NCBI GenBank assembly: GCA_016298185.1
Contig: JAEDDA010000012.1
Coordinates: forward strand, 1-31,696
Source: Bacilli bacterium
GTDB taxonomy: Bacteria; Bacillota_I; Bacilli_A; RFN20; CAG-826
Direction of reading: 5' to 3'
Length of the DNA: 31,696 nt
This document shows positions 1 through 7,864 of the stretch, in pieces. The notes under the pieces are model-generated. The model was not told where the DNA came from. It was given only the letters and a program-made list of their open reading frames with translations, and ran no database searches. Each line of letters opens with the position of its first letter. Positions within the stretch are counted from its first letter, which is position 1. Both the position numbers and the translations under genes were made by a program.

Positions 1-51
1 TTGCTTCTTTTTGTCGTATCTTTTTATAAAAATTTATAAGATAATAGTTGT

Positions 52-768
52 ATGATACCTTCAATAATTCTCTTAGTTCTAGGCGCAGCGATGTCGGTTG
101 TTTTCATCGTTAGCAAAGTCATCAATTACTCATTAAAGACAATCATCTTTAAAACCATTGCCTCACTTTTCTTCGTGGCATTAGGCATTTTGGACTTCTG
201 TTTAAATCCTCATGGATATTTCCTCTTCAAATTATTTATAGTTCTAGGTTTATTTTTTGGCATGCTTGGTGATTTCTTTCTAGGCTTTAAATACATCACC
301 AGTGGAAAAGTGAAAAAAGCTTGGATATTAATCGGAATGTTTGCCTTTGCTTTAGGCCATATCTTTTATATCGCAGGTATTCTTGCGGGATTTTATGTTC
401 CAGGCAACGCAATCTTTATTATCTTGCCATTTACTTTGCCAATCGTATTCATTTGTGTTTATATGCTTATCGCTAGAAAAGTGGGAATTTATTTTGGGAA
501 GGGAATGTTGCCATTTGGTATCTTCTATTTATACTGCTTATCTTCAGTGGTATTCTCATCATTATGCATGGCGATTCTTCATCAATTTTCGATGTCCACG
601 CTTATAATGTTTTTTGTTGGCGTGGTATTCTTCGCATCAAGCGATATGATGCTTACAGGTGCCTATTTCAAAGAAGGAAAAAGATCAGGCGCATATATGG
701 CGACATATTCAGTGTTCTACTATATCGCTCAATTTGTGATCGCTTTCTCGATATTCTTCTTAGTGTAG
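52..768 (+). CDS. YhhN/TMEM86-family membrane protein (putative lysoplasmalogenase)
   Basis: 238 residues with about eight hydrophobic segments, so an integral membrane protein. It carries family-typical signatures: GDFFLG near residues 73-78, FALGH near 99-103, SSDMML near 196-201 and a YYIAQF stretch in the last helix. Characterised family members hydrolyse the vinyl-ether bond of lysoplasmalogens; whether this one does is inference from the family. The ATG has no Shine-Dalgarno sequence; a GATAAT box ends 6 nt before it, suggesting a very short or absent leader. It appears monocistronic, with a weak hairpin terminator downstream. Family assignment is fairly secure, substrate is not. Confidence 0.75.
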   Translation: MIPSIILLVLGAAMSVVFIVSKVINYSLKTIIFKTIASLFFVALGILDFCLNPHGYFLFKLFIVLGLFFGMLGDFFLGFKYITSGKVKKAWILIGMFAFALGHIFYIAGILAGFYVPGNAIFIILPFTLPIVFICVYMLIARKVGIYFGKGMLPFGIFYLYCLSSVVFSSLCMAILHQFSMSTLIMFFVGVVFFASSDMMLTGAYFKEGKRSGAYMATYSVFYYIAQFVIAFSIFFLV

Positions 769-796
769 AATTTAATGAAATTAGCATGAAAAATCC

Positions 797-817
797 ACCG
801 CGATAGTGGTTTATTTT
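797..817 (+). terminator. weak intrinsic terminator after the YhhN-type gene
   Basis: ACCGC and GTGGT (one G-U pair) enclose a GATA loop and are followed by TTATTTT. The stem is only five pairs, so this is a modest candidate. It lies between the stop at 768 and the promoter of the next gene. Confidence 0.4.
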
Positions 818-852
818 AATAACGGTGAATATAACATATAATAAAACCAAAT

Positions 853-1887
853 ATGAATAAGAAATCTACGATAGAAACTGAAAGAATCATATTAAGAGAA
901 TTCAAACTTGGTGACGAGTATGAAATGTTTTCTAACTGGGCAAATGATCCAGAAGTAGTGAAATATCTAACTTGGCCAATCCATGAAAATATCGAAGTTA
1001 CAAGAAGCATTATTCAAAGTTGGGTTAATCAATATCAAGATCCCAAAACTATTAGATTTGGAATCACATTAAAAGATACTGGTGAATTAGTGGGTGGTAT
1101 TGATGTTGTTCATTATATTGATGGTGTCCCAGAAGTTGGCTATTGCTTAGCAAAGAAGTGTTGGAACAAAGGAATAATGACTGAAGTCTTTAGTGCTTTT
1201 AGAGATTATTTATTTACAATTGGTTTTAAGAAAATAACTATCCGTGCGGAAGTAGAAAATATAGGTAGTAATAGAGTTATTCAAAAATGCGGATTCAAAT
1301 TGGTGGAAACTGTTCATCTAAATGAACCAAGATCTTGGAATATCAACTGTTATGAACTAAGTAGAATACTAGAAACTGATAGATTAGTTTTAAGACCAAT
1401 GTCTGATTCTGATTATAAATCACTTCAAGAGGTACTCTCAGATCCTGAAACAATGAAATATTATGCCGCACCTTATGATGAAGCGGGTGTGCAAAAGTGG
1501 ATTGATTGGTGCAAAGCTAGTCAGGCTAAAAGAGGTTTCTCCCTTTGGTCAGTTATTCTCAAAGAAACTGGTCAAATGATTGGTGACTGTGGGGTTTCAA
1601 TGCAAATTATCGATGATGAAATTAGACCAGAGATTGGTTATCACTTGAATAAGAAATATCATCATCAAGGCATAGGTAAAGAAATGACTCAAGCGGTAAG
1701 AGATTATTTCTTCACTCATTTTAATGACAATGAAGTTTATTCCTATATGGATAAAGATAATCTCCCTTCCTATAAAACCGCAGAAGCAAATGGTATGACA
1801 TATCTTCATAATTACATCACTAAAGATGGGGAAGAATGTAGAGTCTATCGCATCACGAGAAGTGAATGGGAAAATATAAAAAAATAA
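853..1887 (+). CDS. tandem GNAT (RimJ/RimL-type) acetyltransferase
   Basis: 344 residues made of two complete GNAT domains fused head to tail. Domain 1 spans about residues 8-169 and starts TERIILREF; domain 2 spans about 172-344 and starts LETDRLVLRP. Both show the RimJ-like opening and an acetyl-CoA-binding motif A: WNKGIMTE near 104-111 in the first and HHQGIGKE near 270-277 in the second, the second closer to consensus. The family transfers acetyl groups from acetyl-CoA to protein N-termini, amino acids or antibiotics; the substrate here cannot be read. There is no Shine-Dalgarno; TATAAT ends 10 nt before the ATG. The gene shares a bidirectional terminator with the convergent transporter. 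Confidence 0.85.
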   Translation: MNKKSTIETERIILREFKLGDEYEMFSNWANDPEVVKYLTWPIHENIEVTRSIIQSWVNQYQDPKTIRFGITLKDTGELVGGIDVVHYIDGVPEVGYCLAKKCWNKGIMTEVFSAFRDYLFTIGFKKITIRAEVENIGSNRVIQKCGFKLVETVHLNEPRSWNINCYELSRILETDRLVLRPMSDSDYKSLQEVLSDPETMKYYAAPYDEAGVQKWIDWCKASQAKRGFSLWSVILKETGQMIGDCGVSMQIIDDEIRPEIGYHLNKKYHHQGIGKEMTQAVRDYFFTHFNDNEVYSYMDKDNLPSYKTAEANGMTYLHNYITKDGEECRVYRITRSEWENIKK

Positions 1888-1910
1888 CCACCTAATTGGT
1901 GGTGTTTTTT
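1887..1910. terminator. bidirectional intrinsic terminator
   Basis: ACCACC, a TAATT loop and GGTGGT form a perfect 6-bp stem followed on the + strand by GTTTTTT. On the - strand the same hairpin is followed by TATTTTTTATATTTT. It serves both the GNAT gene and the convergent transporter gene, overlapping the last base of one stop codon and the 3' end of the other. Confidence 0.85.
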
Positions 1911-3198
1911 AAAAAGAGATTGATAAGGTTAATGTTAATAACGCGACAGCGATAATAGGTAGCGATATAATCGCACCATATTTGATGAAGTCTAAGAATG
2001 AGTACTTAGTTTGATGCTCATTAACAAGATTGGTGAACATAATGCCTGCGAGTGCGCCAGTAGGTGTTAAGAAAGCACCGATGTTGCTACCAATGATTGA
2101 GGCATAAACCGCCATATTGTTATTACACATATTGGAGTAAAGAATACTCATTGGAATATTGTTAATTAGGTTAGAAACAATGAAACTGGAGAAACCATAT
2201 GTCCAAATAGTATTTGTATGACTTAATATTTCTGCAAGTTTTTCAGATATACCTTGATAATTAATTGCTACAACCACAACAAACATTGATAAGAAGAATG
2301 GAATAAGCGGATATGGTAGTTTCTTTAAAGAACCAGTTAGATAGGTCCAATTCTTTTTACTGACTAAACACATTACTAAAGTAAATATGAGCAAAGAAGA
2401 AGCGCAAATGAAGGATATTAACCACATTTCGACATTAATATAACTTGATATAATCAAAAACACTAAACAAGTTAGTAAATGACCAAGTCCCACGAACAAA
2501 GCAATCTTGTTTTCAATATGGACTTCCTCATCCACAAGTTGGAGTGGTGTCTTAAGTTTTCTGAAGAACACTAATAATAAGACAGCGTATTCAATTAATC
2601 CCGCACATAAAGTTGGTAACGCCATGATTTTGAAGTAATCGAAGAAAGCAATATTCGCAGATGTTGCTAAATATATATTTGTGGGGTTACCAATAATTAG
2701 CATTAGTGACCATGTATTAGCTGCAGAAAATTCCGCGACTAGATATGGGATTGGATTAATCTTTGAATTTTTACAAAAGAAACATATAAATGGAGTGAAT
2801 GTAAGAATCACAATATCATTAGATGTGAATATAGTTAATGCTGCGGTTAATAAATAAAAAATAGTGAATAAAGCAAACTGATTATTCTTTGCTTTTTTGG
2901 CGGCAAAGTTCGCTAAAAATTTGAATAATCCAACTTCATCTAAAAAAATCGACAAACATGTCATAGAAAAGAACAAGATAATAATCTTTATTGGATTAAT
3001 CGTGGTGTTATTTGTTAACTCAGACCAAACTTCTTTTATTGGTGCTAATCCACTAGCTAAAAGAATAATTGCGCCAGTTAAGGCAATTAACCAATAAGTG
3101 GATATAGAAAACTTACCAATCTTAATTTTTGGAAAGAAAAGGATTGATAGTGTGACGGATATGAATGTAATGCTAGAAATAATAATTGTTGGGATCAT
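1909..3198 (-). CDS. ArsB/CitM-type ion transporter (IT superfamily)
   Basis: 429 residues, essentially all hydrophobic segments (about 10-12 helices), the length typical of ArsB. Family signatures are a TSNDIVILTFTP segment near residue 124 and GNPTNIYLA near 168. The superfamily includes arsenite pumps (ArsB), NhaD antiporters, P-permeases and citrate/dicarboxylate carriers. No arsR, arsC or arsA lies nearby, so arsenite export is not established and an anion or dicarboxylate role is possible. The upstream strand shows CATAAT about 15 nt before the ATG and no clear Shine-Dalgarno. The gene ends on the shared terminator at 1887-1910. Confidence 0.75.
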   Translation of the reverse strand: MIPTIIISSITFISVTLSILFFPKIKIGKFSISTYWLIALTGAIILLASGLAPIKEVWSELTNNTTINPIKIIILFFSMTCLSIFLDEVGLFKFLANFAAKKAKNNQFALFTIFYLLTAALTIFTSNDIVILTFTPFICFFCKNSKINPIPYLVAEFSAANTWSLMLIIGNPTNIYLATSANIAFFDYFKIMALPTLCAGLIEYAVLLLVFFRKLKTPLQLVDEEVHIENKIALFVGLGHLLTCLVFLIISSYINVEMWLISFICASSLLIFTLVMCLVSKKNWTYLTGSLKKLPYPLIPFFLSMFVVVVAINYQGISEKLAEILSHTNTIWTYGFSSFIVSNLINNIPMSILYSNMCNNNMAVYASIIGSNIGAFLTPTGALAGIMFTNLVNEHQTKYSFLDFIKYGAIISLPIIAVALLTLTLSISF

Positions 3199-3471
3199 AA
3201 GAGCACGAGTGCTATTATGCGCCTTTTTTAATAAAGATGTATTAAATATTTATTTAAGCGATTTAAAAAAGTATCTAATATAAAACAATTTTAAGTTATA
3301 AAGCATAATATATTTAAATAATATTGAAAAATCTAAAAATATTTATATTTTTATATAAAAAATCATATATTTTTGTATATTCATAAGTTTGTTTCTTTTA
3401 CATATCGTGTTATATTTTTCTCACAAACAAAAAATGGTTTCTCATTATTGTTCCTTAGGGGGGTTTACAAT
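3199..3471. promoter_or_regulatory. divergent intergenic region, ArsB-type transporter / AraC regulator
   Basis: 273 nt, very AT-rich, separating two divergent genes, so it should hold both promoters. A 12-bp palindrome, AGCACGAGTGCT, lies at 3202-3213 directly upstream of the transporter start. A candidate -10 for the transporter (CATAAT on the - strand) is at 3214-3219. No convincing -35/-10 pair for the AraC gene could be picked from the many TATA-like runs. I see no further gene here. Confidence 0.45.
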
Positions 3472-4281
3472 ATGAAGAGTTTTATTAACGCTGCAGACTA
3501 TGTTGAATTAGCAATTTCAGAATGCGGCAAAGAAGAATGCGTAAAAAACAAAGTTGTCTGTTTAGGACAAAGAGATTTTCATCTATTCCATTATGTTTTA
3601 ATGGGCAAAGGAACATTAGAAATTAACAAAAAGGAATATCTTTTAACAAAGGGGTCAATTTTCTTTATTCCTGCACACGTCGATGCCTTCTATTATCCAG
3701 ATAAAGATGATCCATGGGTTTATGAATGGGTTGGATTTACCGGTTCAAGAGTGGATTCATATATAGATGAATTGGGATTGTCCGCTGATCATCCAATTGT
3801 TGTTGATAGAAATAAAACATATCGCCAATACTTCAACTCCATTGTTAAGAGATATGTAAATAATGGTTATTCCGATATCTCATCACTCGGTGCTTTATAT
3901 CAATTATTTGGTGAAATGATTTATGAAAAATCTGGTGATCAAACAATGTCTAAAACATCAGTGACCGTTCAATTAGCAAAAGACTTCATTAAATGTAACT
4001 ATCGCGCAGATATCACAATTGAAGATATTGCTAAAAACGCAAACGTCACACCTAATTACTTATCCGCAATCTTTCAAAAAGAAGAGAATATGACCACGAA
4101 GAGATATTTAACCAAAACAAGAATGACTCAAGCTATGTCCTTATTAAAAAGTGGCAAGATGAAAGTTAAAGATGTTGCGGAAGCAGTGGGATATCCAAAC
4201 CAACTTCACTTCTCTAACGAATTTAAGAAATATTTTGGTAAATCACCAATTGCCTATTTAGGCGAAGAAAATAAAAGATGA
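3472..4281 (+). CDS. AraC-family transcriptional regulator, MsmR-like
   Basis: 269 residues from the ATG at 3472, chosen because AGGGGGG sits 7 nt upstream; the frame stays open upstream to a TTG at 3373, but that start has no ribosome site. The N-terminal cupin-like sensor (about residues 20-150) contains the segments KGTLEINKKEY and PDKDDPWVYEWVGF, typical of regulators of oligosaccharide operons such as MsmR/RafR. The C-terminal 100 residues hold two helix-turn-helix units, the first around ITIEDIAKNANVTPNYLS and the second around VKDVAEAVGYPNQLHFSNEF. It stands first in the sugar-utilisation region and probably activates some of the downstream operons; targets are inference. It ends in TGA just before a strong terminator. 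Confidence 0.9.
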   Translation: MKSFINAADYVELAISECGKEECVKNKVVCLGQRDFHLFHYVLMGKGTLEINKKEYLLTKGSIFFIPAHVDAFYYPDKDDPWVYEWVGFTGSRVDSYIDELGLSADHPIVVDRNKTYRQYFNSIVKRYVNNGYSDISSLGALYQLFGEMIYEKSGDQTMSKTSVTVQLAKDFIKCNYRADITIEDIAKNANVTPNYLSAIFQKEENMTTKRYLTKTRMTQAMSLLKSGKMKVKDVAEAVGYPNQLHFSNEFKKYFGKSPIAYLGEENKR

Positions 4282-4283
4282 AT

Positions 4284-4316
4284 AAGCTATTCAAATTGGA
4301 TAGCTTTTTTCTTTTT
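4284..4316 (+). terminator. intrinsic terminator after the AraC-type regulator
   Basis: AAGCTAT and ATAGCTT form a 7-bp stem around a 9-nt loop, followed by TTTTCTTTTT. It starts 3 nt after the TGA stop, which confirms both the gene end and the use of TGA as a stop codon. Confidence 0.85.
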
Positions 4317-4364
4317 GTTTGTTTAATACAAAACTATAATGTTATTTAGCGAAGGTAATTAACT

Positions 4365-5309
4365 ATGATAGCGATTGGAATTGATATTGGTGGTACCTCA
4401 ATTAAAGGTGCTGGAATCACAAAAGAAGGCAAAGTATTAGATGTCTTTTCTATGCCTGTAGATAAAGCGGATACTCAAGAAGCCACGATTAATAAATTAA
4501 TTAATGCAGTTAACGTTTACGTTAAAGACCAAGGGTTTAAAAAAGAAGAAATCTTAGGTATTGGCTGTGGTGTTCCTGGAGTTATGGACACAAAAACCGG
4601 TATTGTTACTTATTCCAATAACTTAAGATGGTTTGATTTACCAATCGTTGAAATGTTAGAAAAAGGGACGGGCCTAAAAGTGAGAATCACTAATGATGCA
4701 AACGCTGCAGCATTAGGTGAAGCAAGATTTGGCGCTGGTAAGAAATATAAGAACATCATCATGATCACCTTAGGTACAGGTGTAGGTGGTGGTATCGTTA
4801 TCGATGGCAAATTATTCGAAGGCAACTTAGGCAAAGGTGCAGAACTTGGCCACTCCGTATTAGTGATGGATGGCGAACAATGTTCATGTGGCAGAAAAGG
4901 TTGCTTTGAAGCATATGCATCAGCAACTGCGTTAATTAGAGATACAAAACGCGCAATGGAGCAACACAAAGAATCCAAGTGTTGGGAAGTAGCAGAAAAG
5001 TTGGGTAAGATTGATGCCCGTGTGGCTTTTGAAGCTGATAGATTAGGCGATGAAGTCGGCCACCAATTAGTGGAAAACTACGTGAAGTACTTAGGTGAAG
5101 GATTACTCAATTATTTCAATATCTTTAGACCAGAAGCTTTGATTCTTTCTGGTGGTATCGCAAACGAAGGCGAATATTTATTATCAAGATTAAGAAAGTA
5201 CTTTGAACTATATAATTACGGTTTCCAAGGAACACCAAAAGTTGATTTACTTGTTTCTGAACTAGGATATGATTCCGGCAAGATTGGTGCTGCAGCATTA
5301 TTCTTCTAA
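4365..5309 (+). CDS. ROK-family glucokinase
   Basis: 314 residues, the usual length for bacterial ROK glucokinases, which phosphorylate glucose to glucose-6-phosphate with ATP in the cytoplasm. Visible motifs are the phosphate-binding DIGGTSIKG near residues 7-15, catalytic Asp111 in TNDANAAALGEA, LGTGVGGG near 136-143, the sugar-binding GAELGH (Glu160, His163), and the zinc site CSCGRKGCFEAYAS (Cys173, Cys175, Cys180). GAAGG lies 9 nt before the ATG. It has its own terminator. Sitting between the AraC regulator and the glycosidase operons, it likely handles glucose released by them. A related ROK sugar kinase (fructose, mannose or ManNAc) is possible, but the motif set fits glucokinase best. 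Confidence 0.9.
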   Translation: MIAIGIDIGGTSIKGAGITKEGKVLDVFSMPVDKADTQEATINKLINAVNVYVKDQGFKKEEILGIGCGVPGVMDTKTGIVTYSNNLRWFDLPIVEMLEKGTGLKVRITNDANAAALGEARFGAGKKYKNIIMITLGTGVGGGIVIDGKLFEGNLGKGAELGHSVLVMDGEQCSCGRKGCFEAYASATALIRDTKRAMEQHKESKCWEVAEKLGKIDARVAFEADRLGDEVGHQLVENYVKYLGEGLLNYFNIFRPEALILSGGIANEGEYLLSRLRKYFELYNYGFQGTPKVDLLVSELGYDSGKIGAAALFF

Positions 5310-5319
5310 AATATCATTG

Positions 5320-5344
5320 AGCCGCGATTTGCGGCTTTTTTATT
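5320..5344 (+). terminator. intrinsic terminator after the glucokinase gene
   Basis: AGCCGC, a GATTT loop and GCGGCT make a perfect 6-bp GC-rich stem followed by TTTTTATTT. It begins 10 nt after the stop codon. Confidence 0.9.
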
Positions 5345-5360
5345 TGTAAAATTTACGTAT

Positions 5361-5400
5361 GTGCGCGTCATTCAAGGTTAATGACCGCGTGCGCGACCCT
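5361..5400. repeat. GC-rich inverted and direct repeat element
   Basis: A 40-nt island much richer in G+C than its surroundings. GTCATT (5367-5372) and AATGAC (5380-5385) are perfect inverted repeats around a 7-nt loop, and GTGCGCG occurs twice as a direct repeat (5361-5367 and 5390-5396), so GCGC tracts flank both arms. It lies after the glucokinase terminator and is followed by CAATTTTTTGTTTTT. It could be an operator, the 3' end of a short RNA, or a leader structure of the next gene; the sequence alone does not decide. Confidence 0.5.
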
Positions 5401-5463
5401 CAATTTTTTGTTTTTACAAAGTAATATTTTATGTAAAATAATCAATGTTGAGAGGTACAAATA

Positions 5464-6132
5464 ATGAAAGTACAAAACAAACATCTAGTTATTTTATTTA
5501 GCGTTTTACTCTTTGGTGGTCTTTGGGGATTAGTTGAAGCCTCTTTAGGCACTCTCCTCCATATGATTCCACACGGAGCAAGACTTATTTTTTGGTCATC
5601 CACAACAGTCTTATTACCAATCGCTTATTTCTTAATGGGCGCTTGCTATAAGAAAACAGGTGCCGCTAGAAGTATTATCTATATGGGCCTTCTTGCCAGT
5701 GGCATTAAATTAATTAGCGCACTTATTTTTAGAAGCAAATTAGAACCAGCGCTTTATATGTTAGTGGAAGCCGCTTGTATGAGTTTATCTTTATTAGCGA
5801 TCCGTCCAAAGAAAGTTATTTCCTTTACAGGTTTAGGTGCATTTATTCTTGCTAGTACATCATACTTATTATTCACAACATTCTATCGTTTATCCGGAAC
5901 AACCGAAATCACTAGCCAAGTAGTGGTTGATAACATTACAAAATACGTCTTTACCTATAACTGTGTCGCTATTCTTTATGCTTTTGTAGTCGGTGCAGCA
6001 ATCTTTGGATTAATCAAATTATCTGAAAAGTTCTCATGGAATATGGAAGGCGTGAAGAAAATCATTTATTCACCAATTACCGCAGGTGTTGTTGCTACAG
6101 CAATGGTGGTAGTAACAATGGTTCTCCATTAA
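5464..6132 (+). CDS. multi-pass membrane protein of unknown function
   Basis: 222 residues with about six hydrophobic segments. A conspicuous N-terminal motif, FGGLWGLVEASLGTLLH near residues 17-33, includes a Glu buried in the first helix. The size and topology resemble substrate-binding (S) subunits of ECF vitamin transporters, but I cannot match it to a named S family, so this is only a suggestion. GAGAGG lies 8 nt before the ATG, giving a clear start. The GC-rich repeat at 5361-5400 lies upstream, and a strong bidirectional terminator shared with the convergent GH2 gene lies downstream. No ECF ATPase or T subunit is nearby. Confidence 0.7.
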   Translation: MKVQNKHLVILFSVLLFGGLWGLVEASLGTLLHMIPHGARLIFWSSTTVLLPIAYFLMGACYKKTGAARSIIYMGLLASGIKLISALIFRSKLEPALYMLVEAACMSLSLLAIRPKKVISFTGLGAFILASTSYLLFTTFYRLSGTTEITSQVVVDNITKYVFTYNCVAILYAFVVGAAIFGLIKLSEKFSWNMEGVKKIIYSPITAGVVATAMVVVTMVLH

Positions 6133-6150
6133 TATTATTTATTTATAAAT

Positions 6151-6180
6151 AAAACCAACTCAAGCCGAGTTGGTTTTTTT
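6151..6180. terminator. strong bidirectional intrinsic terminator
   Basis: AAAACCAACTC and GAGTTGGTTTT form an 11-bp perfect stem around AAGCC. T-runs follow on the + strand and the A-run provides the U-tail on the - strand. It lies between the convergent membrane-protein gene and the GH2 gene. Confidence 0.92.
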
Positions 6181-7864
6181 ATTCAAATTTGATTTTGTCG
6201 TTGATTGTTTTGATTTTTTCAACGCTGCATTTTACAACTTGTCTATCGAATGTTACGAATCCATTTAATTCATCTTCAACATCGCTCAGTTGTGTATAGA
6301 TAGATGCCGTTAATCCTTTACGGATATTCTTGATGATATCTCTATCAATCATCTTTTCATAAGCATCTAACCATTTGTCTGTATTCTTATAGACCTTATA
6401 AGTATGTTTGCCTTTTCTCATATGATCTCTAATTGGTAAGACAAGACCACCAAATTCAGAAATAACAACCGCGCGGTTTTTCACTTTGCTTGCGCTTGGC
6501 ATTTTCACTTTTTTAAAATACACGTGCAATGATTTAACATCACTAACGCCTTGGTCGTGCCAACCAGAAGCGTGGTCGAATAATCTAGTTTTATCCAAAT
6601 CTCTTAAACCATAGTAGATATCTTTTGCGTCGAATTGTCCCCAGCCTTCATTAAAGATGGTCCACAAGACAATTGATGGAGTGTTATATAAGTAGTTAAT
6701 AATATCACGGAATTCTTGTTTAGCTTCAATGCGGCCTTCCATGTCATTTCTTCCAAACGCGGAATAACGATTATCTTTTTTATGTTTACCAGTGATAAGT
6801 GGTTTTAACACAATTGAGGCTTTATATTTACCGCCTCCATTAATGAAGTCTTGCCACACTAACAAACCCATGCGATCACATTCGTAATACCAACGTGGCA
6901 TTTCAATCTTAATGTGTTTTCTAACTGTATTAAAACCTAATGATTTGATAAGTCCTAAATCGGAAACGTAATCCTGGTAGGATTCTGGCGTATATAAGCC
7001 ACCTTTATAGTAACCTTGATCAAGAACACCTTTCATAAAATAAGGTTTGTTATTTAAAGCAATTACCTTATGTCCGTTATACATCATCGTGGAGACTTTT
7101 CTCATTGCGAAATATGATGTCACTTCATCGCCTTTTGTTTTCACACTAAAGCGATATAAGAATGAATCTTCAGGTGACCAAAGATGTGGATTTTCTACGT
7201 GATAGCTAACTTCCTCATTTGTGGGGATCGCTTTTTCTTTACCGAAAATTTTGATGGTCGCTCCTGGAGCGTCACTAATAACATTGATTCTAATCTCGCT
7301 ATTATCGACATCTGGGGTGATTCTTAATTCTTTAATGTAGTCGTTAGAAACACTTTCTAACCACACAGGCATATAAATACCTGATTGAGGGGTATACCAA
7401 ATACCACCTCTTTTGATTTTTTGTTTACCTCTTGAGAAGTGGGATGTATCAGTCATATCTCTCACTTTTACAAGTAAAACATTCTCTTGTTCTAAGAAAG
7501 GTTTAATATCAAATTCAAATGGAAGGTAACCACCGACATGTAAACCTAAATGTGCATCATTTAAATAGACATCCGCGAGTTGATCTACACCCATAAAGTG
7601 GAGAATAACTTTATCTTTGATAAATGATTTATCTAGCGAAAACTTTAAACGATAATATAATCTCTCATCTGGTTGAAGAGTTCTATTAACGCCACTGAGT
7701 TCTGTTTCTGGAGAGAAAGGAACCATGATTTTACCATCAAAAGTATCAGGGACTTTTTTGTCTTTTCTGATAGCGTATTCCCACTCACCATTTAAGCAGA
7801 GATAACTACTTCTAACGAGTTGTGGTCTTGGATAATCAATCAGCGGTTTCGTCGATCTGTTCAT
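6179..7864 (-). CDS. glycoside hydrolase family 2 (beta-galactosidase/glucuronidase type)
   Basis: 561 residues with the GH2 layout: an N-terminal jelly-roll sugar-binding domain (about 10-170, with LNGEWEYAIR and VYLNDAHLG), an immunoglobulin-like domain (about 175-255) and a C-terminal TIM barrel. The barrel holds the acid/base motif FNEGWGQF with Glu406 and the nucleophile motif ISEFGG with Glu470. No signal peptide is visible, so it should act in the cytoplasm on imported beta-glycosides. Its ATG lies inside the 3' end of the upstream MFS gene (29-nt overlap), indicating translational coupling of transporter and hydrolase. Exact specificity (galactoside, glucuronide, mannoside) cannot be read from the sequence. 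Confidence 0.88.
   Translation of the reverse strand: MNRSTKPLIDYPRPQLVRSSYLCLNGEWEYAIRKDKKVPDTFDGKIMVPFSPETELSGVNRTLQPDERLYYRLKFSLDKSFIKDKVILHFMGVDQLADVYLNDAHLGLHVGGYLPFEFDIKPFLEQENVLLVKVRDMTDTSHFSRGKQKIKRGGIWYTPQSGIYMPVWLESVSNDYIKELRITPDVDNSEIRINVISDAPGATIKIFGKEKAIPTNEEVSYHVENPHLWSPEDSFLYRFSVKTKGDEVTSYFAMRKVSTMMYNGHKVIALNNKPYFMKGVLDQGYYKGGLYTPESYQDYVSDLGLIKSLGFNTVRKHIKIEMPRWYYECDRMGLLVWQDFINGGGKYKASIVLKPLITGKHKKDNRYSAFGRNDMEGRIEAKQEFRDIINYLYNTPSIVLWTIFNEGWGQFDAKDIYYGLRDLDKTRLFDHASGWHDQGVSDVKSLHVYFKKVKMPSASKVKNRAVVISEFGGLVLPIRDHMRKGKHTYKVYKNTDKWLDAYEKMIDRDIIKNIRKGLTASIYTQLSDVEDELNGFVTFDRQVVKCSVEKIKTINDKIKFE

Noticed and set aside
3241..3280. CcpA-like catabolite site (TTTAAGCGATTTAA)
   Set aside because: It lacks the conserved outer G and C of the cre consensus and lies upstream of an unrelated transporter.
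3373..3471. Upstream TTG start extending the AraC regulator by 33 residues
   Set aside because: No ribosome site at the TTG, while AGGGGGG sits at proper distance from the ATG at 3472 and the domain begins after it.
4610..4978. Open frame (122 codons) antisense to the glucokinase gene
   Set aside because: Proline/Ser-rich product mirroring conserved ROK motifs; no ribosome site.
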